Notes under the pieces: generated by a model
The model's database searches: none
What the model saw: only the letters and a program-made list of their open reading frames with translations
Told to the model about the DNA's origin: nothing
Source of the DNA: Lepidurus packardi
Lineage: Eukaryota > Arthropoda > Branchiopoda > Notostraca > Triopsidae
DNA: 64,000 nucleotides
NCBI GenBank assembly: GCA_023053545.1
Contig: JAKZAN010000006.1
Span: 10,448,351 to 10,512,350, forward strand
Direction: 5' to 3'
Program-made: the position numbers and the translations under genes
Shown: positions 53,024 to 61,475 of the stretch, in pieces
Layout: every line of letters starts with the position of its first letter
Position numbering within the stretch: the first letter of the stretch is position 1

Positions 53024-56000
53024 TTAATGCAGTCTAATTTTGTCATTTTTGTAAAGTTCAATGAGGGGCTGGGTATGAATTTTATCGTCCAGGTAATCAG
53101 AAAACCTAGGATCATTGACAATGTCTTGTTCATCGCGAAAAGCATCTTGAATATACTTAACATAGAAACGGGTATGTTCACCGTTCACGGTGTCCATACC
53201 TAAGACAAGTGCAGGGGTCCAAACTGGAACATCTGCGTCGTCAAAAAGTAGGTGGCTGATTCTGCGATTGCAAAAGAAAGCAGGCGCGGGTGTCACAATA
53301 ATAAGATTACCCTTCGCCATGTCGTTGCAGACCAAGTTTTTGTAAGGGTAAAGACTATTGTCGCCATCATAGAGCATATAGTGCGTAGCACTATCTCCAT
53401 CATACGAACTCGCGATGCCGTCGTACCACTTCAATTCCCGTGTTTTCTCCATAAACTGGTGTTTCACTCTTTTGCCAACAAGCTGGAGATCAGCCAGTAC
53501 GCGACTAGAAGTGGATGCTTCTTCGCTACTACTTGGATCTGGTTTCCCGGCTTTGTTCATCTTAATGGCCTGAAGAGAAGCACGGTCGATAAGAGCGTAC
53601 GAAAGATTACCACTGGCATCAGCGTGGGATCCTTGATTGGATCCGACGTTATCCGCCAGGAATTTTTTAAGGTTGGCAGAAAGAACATCCAAGGTTTTTT
53701 TTTTCTTGCCATTGGTTACATTCAATAAACCCCCCTTGCTACTTTCCACCAAACATTTCTTGCGATACATCATCTGGGTATGCAAGGCTGCGAGCTTCTC
53801 AACTTCCCGCAGCAACTTGCCGAGTTCGACCTCGACCATGGCTTCTGTGGTCCACAGTCCACCAATTTTGCCAATAGCCTGAGCTAACTCGTCTTTGCTA
53901 GCTTCTCCACGTCGGTATTTACTCGCATGCTGTGCAATTCGCTCTTGAAGTTTCTCTTGTCGTTTCTGCAATAGAGCCTTATTTTTTTTATCACGGTCGC
54001 TCTTCTGACCACTCAGACTCTGTACGGCTAACTCCAACGAATCGGCCTGCCTTCCCTTCGGCTGCTGATTATACCATTTCGCAGTACCGTTTTCGGCATA
54101 ACAGACTATGTTTTCATGAAGTTGAGTTAGAGCACTGGGCTTTGATTTGAGCCAGTAGTCCAACTGACCAAATACCCTCTCAACACCGACATTCGTGATT
54201 GGGACAGACGAGGTCTGGGTCATGAGCTGTACATCGGCAGAAATATCCGCATGCTTACCCCCTTCCAAATGATCCTTCAATAAAGTATCAAACTTTGCAA
54301 GGATTCTAGCTATCACTACCTCGAGACTTTCAAGCGTCAAGGCATCGAGTAGTGCGTCATCATCCACGAGAGCTTTTAAAATTGGGTCACCTTGCTCGTT
54401 TTGTAAACCTTGAATCAAAAGCTGAGGGTCTTCGTCCCATTGGGCAAGCTGATTTCGCCAAGACGAGTACGTCTTGGACATGTAGGCTATATGCTTGGCC
54501 TGATTCATGTCTTTCTCCAAGGGATGAGTAAACGCGTAATAAACAAGACCTAAAGCTCTCACCTCAGCCTGCAACTGTGGAGCTTGCGAATCGGCACAAA
54601 CTGCTTCAGTAAGGCCATTTGTATCGTTGGCGTCCTTCAGCATTTTAAAAAAATCTGTCACGGCACCTTTCTTAAGCAAGTAATATAGGCCAGCAGCATT
54701 GTAGAAGACAATGTTGAACCGGTTACCAACAAATCTAGCTAAAGGTAGGGTCTGAATTTGGAAGGGCTTTTCAGCCAAGAACTGCTTAAACTTGGCAGCT
54801 TTGCCGCTCTTCTCGTCTCCTCTGGAGTGCACCATTTGCGAGAAAGTGCGGATAAAACGAACTGCGGCTGATTCGCCTTCGGTGTTTGAAAAATTTGGCA
54901 CTAATTGCGAACCTAGCGTTGTTCCCTGGAATTTCTTTGCTTCAAGTTGAGCCAGACCTTTGTTGGCAGCATCCGAAAAACCAACAAGGGTATATATACC
55001 GCAGTGAAATTCATTAACTCGAGCGCATTTATTCTGCTCGTCAATAGGCAATTCCTGAAACCCTTGGTCCAACTTGGCGTGACATTGCAGCTTCCAGTTA
55101 GCAAGCAACCGACTAAATTTTTTCTCGTTCTGAGCACGATCACTCATAGTATTAACTATTCTAGTCCCTACCTGCTCTACAAAGTTTGGAATGTGAGAAG
55201 AATAACTCGCTATTTCGGTGAAAATGTCGATTAATGTTTTCAAAATAGTTTCAGAGCTGCCGTCAGCAATTTCGGTTAGCCCCAACACCAACTTCTGCTT
55301 ATCCATAAAGTACAAAATAAAGGTCTGATAAGACTTGCCATACTTGGTGGTGCCGTCCGAAGCCAAGGTGGCATTATCGCCTTTACTCATTATGACTTCT
55401 GCCAGCTGACGCATATAAAGAACGCGAGCTTTGTATATCGTTTCTTTGACAAACGTTTTCCCCGGCAGCTGATCTAGCTCCAACCCTAGACATCGCGCAA
55501 CAGTTTCGACGCACTCTACGGCCGTCTCACTCCCGATACCTAAACTACGTAGTTCCATGAATACTCGATGAGTCATGGCATTGTACGTCCTGCCGTCTTC
55601 GTTTAGAAACTTCACCTGCCGGTTTTCTTCTAGCTCAACGTTTAATTGCTCTTCGTTTAACTCTGGATTATTCGTAGGCCCAAAGGAAAGCAAATCCTTG
55701 ACTAACTGCGCACTTGGCGAAGAAAAAGAAGCGCTTAACTTTTGGTTTAAATCCCTAACGGTATCTTCGTTGCGTTTAAGTTTTTGACGATTGTTATCCT
55801 TTTCCCGTCTGAAATTATCTTTCTCATTCTGTAATTTCCTCTCCAAAGCCCTGATTTTTTTGTGAGCTTTTATGAGTTCCGCATTCTTCCCTCTCAAAAC
55901 AGCGTGTAACTGACAGGCCTTTTGCTTTTCACGATCATTGTTCTGCAAGCGCTTGCATAAAGCGAAATATTTTTTATACAAGTTGCGAAACTTTTGCCTG

Positions 56001-56650
56001 TAAGAGCAATTGTGATTTATACTTATTGCCTGCTTTGGAATCTGTCTATGGGAAGAGGGGTTAACAACCTGAGGCTGAGAAACCGCGTTTCTTCTCTGTG
56101 AAGAAGACTCAGCATCAGAGTCAGACAGAGCAAAATTATCCTCAATTAGCACAGCCGGCTGTGAAAGCTTACTACTACCACCATTACCTGCAGATGCTTG
56201 TGGTTGTGTACAACTACTGGTACTATTATTACTGCTGCAGTTAAAAAATTCGAATGGCTGTCTCTTGAAATTTTCGATTGTATATAATTTTCCCGGACAA
56301 CTGGTGTCAATCTTCATCAAGCGGATTAAACCCATCTTCAGCTTTTTAGCTTGTGCAACTAATGACCTGAGCAAGTTTTCTTCACTAACGTTCAATCTAG
56401 TTCTAGAACTACCTTCCACTTCCAGTGAAAAAATAGACACGATCCAGCTTAAAAAATCTTTTCGCTTCGCATGCTTTCTTTTAGACTGCTCCAGAAAAAG
56501 ATTATTAAGCTCAAGAACGACTCCATTACTTAAAAAAGGTTTCGGCCTGGCAATGGAAATGGAAGTCCAAGTATCCAACGTCTTCAAGTGACTCTTTAAT
56601 ATCCCTATTTCAATCACAGAACGGACCAATACGGTCATCATCATTAACAT
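53024..56650 (-). CDS. Large DDE/RNase-H-fold transposase-like protein (unit 3)
   Basis: Identical in predicted protein sequence to the other two copies. This unit borders unique sequence on the right, so its upstream region (56651-57065) is the one most likely to be the original promoter side: AT-rich, then CACGTAGGGTGTTG words and a T-rich run. Confidence 0.75.
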   Translation of the reverse strand: MLMMMTVLVRSVIEIGILKSHLKTLDTWTSISIARPKPFLSNGVVLELNNLFLEQSKRKHAKRKDFLSWIVSIFSLEVEGSSRTRLNVSEENLLRSLVAQAKKLKMGLIRLMKIDTSCPGKLYTIENFKRQPFEFFNCSSNNSTSSCTQPQASAGNGGSSKLSQPAVLIEDNFALSDSDAESSSQRRNAVSQPQVVNPSSHRQIPKQAISINHNCSYRQKFRNLYKKYFALCKRLQNNDREKQKACQLHAVLRGKNAELIKAHKKIRALERKLQNEKDNFRREKDNNRQKLKRNEDTVRDLNQKLSASFSSPSAQLVKDLLSFGPTNNPELNEEQLNVELEENRQVKFLNEDGRTYNAMTHRVFMELRSLGIGSETAVECVETVARCLGLELDQLPGKTFVKETIYKARVLYMRQLAEVIMSKGDNATLASDGTTKYGKSYQTFILYFMDKQKLVLGLTEIADGSSETILKTLIDIFTEIASYSSHIPNFVEQVGTRIVNTMSDRAQNEKKFSRLLANWKLQCHAKLDQGFQELPIDEQNKCARVNEFHCGIYTLVGFSDAANKGLAQLEAKKFQGTTLGSQLVPNFSNTEGESAAVRFIRTFSQMVHSRGDEKSGKAAKFKQFLAEKPFQIQTLPLARFVGNRFNIVFYNAAGLYYLLKKGAVTDFFKMLKDANDTNGLTEAVCADSQAPQLQAEVRALGLVYYAFTHPLEKDMNQAKHIAYMSKTYSSWRNQLAQWDEDPQLLIQGLQNEQGDPILKALVDDDALLDALTLESLEVVIARILAKFDTLLKDHLEGGKHADISADVQLMTQTSSVPITNVGVERVFGQLDYWLKSKPSALTQLHENIVCYAENGTAKWYNQQPKGRQADSLELAVQSLSGQKSDRDKKNKALLQKRQEKLQERIAQHASKYRRGEASKDELAQAIGKIGGLWTTEAMVEVELGKLLREVEKLAALHTQMMYRKKCLVESSKGGLLNVTNGKKKKTLDVLSANLKKFLADNVGSNQGSHADASGNLSYALIDRASLQAIKMNKAGKPDPSSSEEASTSSRVLADLQLVGKRVKHQFMEKTRELKWYDGIASSYDGDSATHYMLYDGDNSLYPYKNLVCNDMAKGNLIIVTPAPAFFCNRRISHLLFDDADVPVWTPALVLGMDTVNGEHTRFYVKYIQDAFRDEQDIVNDPRFSDYLDDKIHTQPLIELYKNDKIRLH

Positions 56651-57129
56651 CAGGACTTGAAGTTGAACTTGAAGACATACCGTAATGCGAAATGCCTTAA
56701 TAACGGATTCAAATTAACTAATTAAGTTTTACTTTGAGGTTTTACTTTGATGATAATTGATTAAATCGATTTCAATCAGTCAAGCTTAATTTTGATAGGA
56801 TAATATTAATTATAAATTAAATAAAATTGAGTTGAGTTTGACTCACAATTTGGTTGTTTTTTGGGTTCTTCTTGTCTTCGACTTCCTTGAGCTTGACGTT
56901 CACCAAGACGTTCACACGTAAGTAGGGTGTTGACACGTAGGGTGTTGTCTCAAGCTCAAGCACAAACACTGACCGCATGGATTGGACAAAAAATGATTAG
57001 CTTCTTTTAGCAGGGTGAAATATTGTTTGTTTTTTGTTTTTTTGTTTTTTTTTTGTTTTTTTTTTTAGTGAAAGCTCAGGCGTGAGCTAATGCTCGCTGC
57101 CGTTTCTGTACAAGTTTTCAACAGATTTT

Positions 57130-57300
57130 TTTTGTTGTTTTTGTCTTCGTTGTGAAGTTCATACGTATAGGGTGTTCACACGTAGGGTGTTCACACGTAG
57201 GGTGTTGTCTCAACGACTCAAGCAAAAACACTGACCAAATGGATTGGACCAAAAATGGTTTAGCTTCGCTTTAGCAGGGTGAAATTAAACTAGCTTTCAA
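57130..57300. repeat. Degenerate extra copy of the unit's right end
   Basis: This segment repeats, with substitutions and an extra GTTCACACGTAGGGT unit, the words found just before each unit junction: CTTCG, CACGTAGGGTGTTGTCTC, CTGACC..ATGGATTGGAC and TTTAGCAGGGTGAAAT. It suggests an older partial duplication or terminal repeat. Confidence 0.75.
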
Positions 57301-57336
57301 TAGAAAACCAGATATAAAAATATCTGGCTTTCTATT
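57299..57336. repeat. Imperfect palindrome
   Basis: AATAGAAAACCAGATAT faces ATATCTGGCTTTCTATT across a 4-nt AAAA centre; 17-nt arms with one mismatch. Confidence 0.8.
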
Positions 57337-57464
57337 CAGTCGAGCCTTGAGGTCCAGATCCAGATTATCAATCCCCAAAGCGCAAACGGCTTATTTCCAC
57401 GATTTCGAACCATTTTCAAAACGATCAATCTCGTTTTCTTGTACTGTGTATACCATGAGGTGAT

Positions 57465-57558
57465 GAAGGAGAAATGCAAAACCAACCTCCCAACAAACTT
57501 TTCCTAAGGCTTAGCTTAGGAAAAGTTTGTTGGGAGGTTGGTTTTGCATTTCTCCTTC
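57465..57558. repeat. Perfect 44-bp-arm palindrome
   Basis: 57465-57508 is the exact reverse complement of 57515-57558, with a 6-nt centre GCTTAG. No mismatch in the arms. It is the first of two adjacent perfect hairpins. Confidence 0.95.
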
Positions 57559-57559
57559 T

Positions 57560-57606
57560 GAATTGCCATCTACAAGGCTTAGGCTAAGCCTTGTAGATGG
57601 CAATTC
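57560..57606. repeat. Perfect 23-bp-arm palindrome, adjacent to the previous one
   Basis: 57560-57582 is the exact reverse complement of 57584-57606 around a single centre base. It starts one base after the first palindrome ends. Both centres contain AAGGCTTA-type words. Confidence 0.95.
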
Positions 57607-57760
57607 GACGAAATTTACATCTCTATGCCGGATATTAAATCACATACACCACAAGTGTAAATTCCTAAAAAATTAAGAGAAAATGTACATTCACGTACCT
57701 CTAAATTTCGTACCTCTTTTTAGTTTCAACTAAAAACCAAGCCATTATATTAGATTAACT

Positions 57761-58380
57761 AGCTGAGATATTCTTCTTTTGGTATTGAATGACCAATTCG
57801 GTATCTCATGCTAAGATTATTTTTTTTAAAAAAATCCGCCCTAGCTGACCAGCGCACGGCTGTTGAGGCCACTGCAATGGCCGCGAAGGCAGCTTTCAAC
57901 TTTTCCGTTTGGAAATTCGAAGATAGCAGCTATAAATACAGGAAAAATACCCTTAGCTAGCTCACATTCTTCTTTGATTATTGAATGACCCGGGTGTCTC
58001 ATGTCATGCTAAGATTATTTAAAAAACAAAAAAAACATCCGCCCTAGCTGACCAGCGCACGGCTGTTGAGGCCACTGCAATGGCCGCGAAGGCAGCTTTC
58101 AAATTTTCCGTTTGGAAATTCGAAGATAGCAGCTATAAATACAGGAAAAATACCCTTAGCTAGCTCACATTCTTCTTTGATTATTGAATGACCCGGGAGT
58201 CTCATGTCATGCTAAGATTACAGTATTTAAAAAACAAAAAAAACATCCGCCCTAGCTGACCAGCAGCGCACGGCTGTTGAGGCCACTGCAATGGCCGCGA
58301 AGGCAGCTTTCCATTTCAACTTTTCAGTTTAGTAATTCAAAGATAGCAGTTATAAAATAGAGCTATCTACTAAGGGCCTT
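57761..58380. repeat. ~205-bp tandem repeat, three copies
   Basis: CCGCCCTAGCTGACC occurs at 57836, 58039 and 58247 (steps 203 and 208). Each copy holds TATTGAATGACC, CATGCTAAGATTA, an A-rich run, a GC-rich core (GCACGGCTGTTGAGGCCACT) and a TATA-like word, GCAG[CT]TATAAA. Copies 1 and 2 are closest; copy 3 has small insertions. No ORF. A repeated promoter or LTR/SINE-like unit is possible. Confidence 0.85.
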
Positions 58381-59542
58381 TGTAGATATAGCTCTGATTA
58401 TTTTCTTCAGTAATAAAGTGCTAGTTCGAAATCGCGAATGAATTATATTTAAAACATTCTAACATTTACAGTGTAACGCACAGTACAGCTGCTGGGAAAA
58501 CCTCCCTCAATTCTGTATTTTCGTAAGATCTGTTTTGCTGAAAAAACAATTAACTAAAACACTTACGCCTTACAATATAAATGAAAATAAGGCAGACCAT
58601 TCTAAATTATATAATACAAGTCGCTTTTTTTATGCCCACCGCTGTGCTGCTTACCATTAACATTGATTAAGCGGCACTTGTTCGGCAACGTAGAAAAGGG
58701 AAGGATAAGCTACCTGCAGGCAAAGTGGGCGAACAAGATGGCCGAACAAGCCCCACCTTCTGGGATATTGACTTCAGGACAAAATCAAGTGTGGTCTACA
58801 ATTATATTTTTGGAAAATCGGAGGTAACAGATAAAATTCTGAAAAAAATTACTGTGGGAAAGGAACATGTGTCTAGTTAACCACAATATGCAGGGTTGAT
58901 TTAATTTTTATTTAAACACTATACTTTGTACAAAACATGTCGTTTAACTCTAAAATATCTTTTACATTAACAGTTATTTCACTGTCCGACATTCGTGACG
59001 GGTGCCTACTCCAATGTTCTACAAAATAGAAAAAGAACGGTTTAGTTACGTGAACGCGTGGATTTTCCAAAATTAAAATTCTAAAAAACACCCGATTGCG
59101 AGCCGTAATGGACAAAAAGTGAAAGGTCGACCGGCCTCCCTACATTATATTTACCCATTAAATTTTTTCAAACATTTTTTCGAACGTTTTCTCTTTGCTG
59201 GCCTTAGTAAGTTGATTGACGAGGGGAAATTTATTTTAAATATAAATTATTCGATACCGCATTGTTTTCCGTACTGTTACTCCTGTTAATGTAAAATTCA
59301 TGTAAAGTTTGTGTAATGAAAAAATTAAGAAGTGGACAAAGAAATACAGGAGTGTTTTGGCGAGAAATTATAGAAATGATTGAAACGTCAATCCGTTAAT
59401 GACATACATACTTGACCTGGAGAAATAGTGGAAGTAAAGCCCATAAATTAAAAGACTATTTACGCCAGCCAGCAATTAAACAGTAAAGACTAAAGTTGCC
59501 ATAAACAGTAAGTTCGCGATAACACAAGAAATTTATTTCATT
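58381..59542. other. No recognisable gene
   Basis: AT-rich sequence with one short minus frame (59115-58912) that I cannot assign. It lies 3' of the Harbinger transposase gene and may be part of that element; its terminal repeats were not found. Confidence 0.4.
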
Positions 59543-60790
59543 TCAGTTTCCCCGATTTACAACATTTAGTTGCCAAGGCAAGCTTCCTAAGGACGTTGTT
59601 AAAAAGCCAGCTAATATATCTCGTTGAGCATATGCTGTCCTGCTAGCGTTGTTACTGCCAAGTCTTCTAACATCTCGAAGACGTTCGACTTGTCTCCTCC
59701 ACTCTCCAAGCGCCACGTTTCCGTTTTGGTCTTCTTGGTCCACACATGCAGGTGGGAAGTACAAACGCTGAGCCGGAGGCTTTGAATCGTCTTCACTTTT
59801 TAGGTAATTGTGTAAACAGACTATTGCCTTGACGTAACTTATAATGTTGTCAACATCAGCGACAATAGCGTTTCGCAGAAGTCTCCATCGGCTTGCGACG
59901 ATGCCAAAGGTGTTTTCAATGGTTCGACGCGCCCTCGATAGTCTATAGTTAAAAATTTTCTGTTCCTCACTAAAGTTTCTGGAATCTCTCCTTGAGTAGG
60001 GGCGCATCATTCGTTCACTAAGGCCAAACGCCTCGTCACCGACGAAAAACACAGACATTTGTTCATCAGTATTTGGGAGCGTACTTTGAGCGGGTATGCC
60101 TAAAATATTTCTACTTAGAGCTCTACCAAGCTTTGAAGATGCAAATATGCCACCGTCACTTAAACTTCCATAGCTCCCGATATCCACGTATGTGAATTTG
60201 TAACGCGCATCACATATGGCAAGCAGAACTATGCTGAAATCACCTTTGTAGCTGAAATACGATGATCCACTGTTCCGGGGGCATTGGATTTTTATATGCT
60301 TTCCGTCTATTGCTCCTACGCAATTCGGGAAATTCCAAATGTTCCAAAAATCTTCCATTATTTTATTCCATTGCCTTCTAGACGGAATTTACAAAACCTT
60401 GGGTTGTAAGGCTTCCCATATAGCCACTGCCGTTTCCGTTAATATTAGTGAGACCGACGGAGCGCTGATGCGATAAGAATAAGCAATTGACTTTTGCATA
60501 TCGTCTGTGCTCAAGTATCTAGACATATTCTGATTTAGAATAATGTAGTGATTGAAATCGCTCTACCTCAAAGTTACACCAAGCCGCAGACCTGAAGGAA
60601 GGCTCTTTCTTAAGTTAGTGTCTTTTTTTTTTACAATAATTGGCTCCACCAAAGAAAGCAATTCATCAAACTGCGCTGGTGTCACCCGAAGCAATTCCAC
60701 AAATCCTAAAGGGCCGTTACCGGAGACATTCATCCGTAACTCACGCATTAAATTGTTGTAATCTCCATGCCTAAGACGACACCTATTCAA
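59543..60790 (-). pseudogene. Harbinger (HARBI1-like) transposase with one nonsense codon
   Basis: Exon 1 (60790-60567) starts near R-C-R-L-R-H-G-D-Y-N-N-L and has the usual F-D-E-L-L-S-L-V-E-P block. A 48-bp GT-AG intron (60566-60519) follows. Exon 2 reads Y-L-S-T-D-D...Y-R-I-S, hits TAA at 60391-60389, and continues in frame through the DDE nuclease: G-A-I-D-G-K-H, V-G-D-E-A-F and I-E-N-T-F-G-I-V-A-S-R-W, so all three catalytic acids are present. Apart from the TAA the gene looks intact. It is a different Harbinger lineage from the 4065-5294 gene: typical G-A-I-D-G-K-H type, and only distantly similar. Confidence 0.88.
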
Positions 60791-61138
60791 TGTTCCCTTT
60801 TAACATTTTTCAATTCTGAGTACTATGTATGTACATACTTTTCCGTAATATAGTCGCGCACCCAAACTCGCTTCTTTTTTTCCTCTTCAACGAAGTACTG
60901 CAACACAGCTATTTCGCTAACAAATAAAAAATACCAGCTACCGCAGCCACACGTAAGATTTCTTCACTCGACAACATTCTTATGTAGTTGACAACAATAA
61001 CTACAGCAATGGGTGTGGCACAAAGCCACACCCATTCCGACATGACATTGTTCATTCTGACATTCCAATGTAAATCAATCGAGTGTCATGTCCGCCATGA
61101 CATAACGCCAGAATGTCTGACATGCCAGCTTGACAGGG
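60791..61138. other. Spacer with a 12-bp-arm hairpin
   Basis: AATGGGTGTGGC (61008-61019) and its inverse (61025-61036) flank ACAAA. Further right, GACAT/ATGTC words are repeated in both orientations (61035-61125). These could be terminal sequences of the neighbouring Harbinger element. No gene. Confidence 0.45.
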
Positions 61139-61462
61139 TGTCAGGAATTGCAGAACAGAAGACGGGTCTGTTGTCGAGAAACGGAGTTGTATTAACTTCA
61201 GAAGATGTTGTGTCTACACTTAGCAGAGTAGTTGACTGGATCTAAGTGATTAACAATCTGGTTAGTGAACCAGAGTGCGCAGCTATATATACGAGACTAC
61301 CGACCTCGCAACTGTTGTGGGACCAGGTTGACCTGATCCCACAAGGGCCGCAACATGTTTGGAATGCGAGTTACAACACTATGGGTCAAGATCATGAAGG
61401 CCGCAACACGTTTGGAATGCGAGTTACAACACTATGAGTCAAGATGGGTCAAGATCATGACA
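61139..61462 (-). repeat. 3' LTR of the chromodomain gypsy element
   Basis: On the minus strand it starts TGTCATGATC right after a GGGGGCAAC purine-rich tract and ends CCTGACA: 324 bp, TG...CA. A TATA-like word TATATATA lies near 61284-61291. A ~55-bp internal segment with GGAATGCGAGTTACAACACT is duplicated in tandem (about 61346-61459). Confidence 0.7.
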
Positions 61463-61475
61463 GTTGCCCCCTCTC

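Larger units (their letters stand above)
40371..57065. repeat. Three head-to-tail 5,565-bp units
   Basis: Units start at GAGACGTTTGCCATTCC: 40371, 45936 and 51501, exactly 5,565 bp apart. All long frames are identical in the three copies. One clear difference is T at 41148 in unit 1 versus G at the equivalent positions in units 2 and 3. The third unit diverges at about 57054, inside a T-rich run. A degenerate copy of the unit's right-hand ~170 bp recurs at about 57130-57300. Each unit holds a 1,208-codon gene, a broken second frame and a 60-bp minisatellite. Confidence 0.95.
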
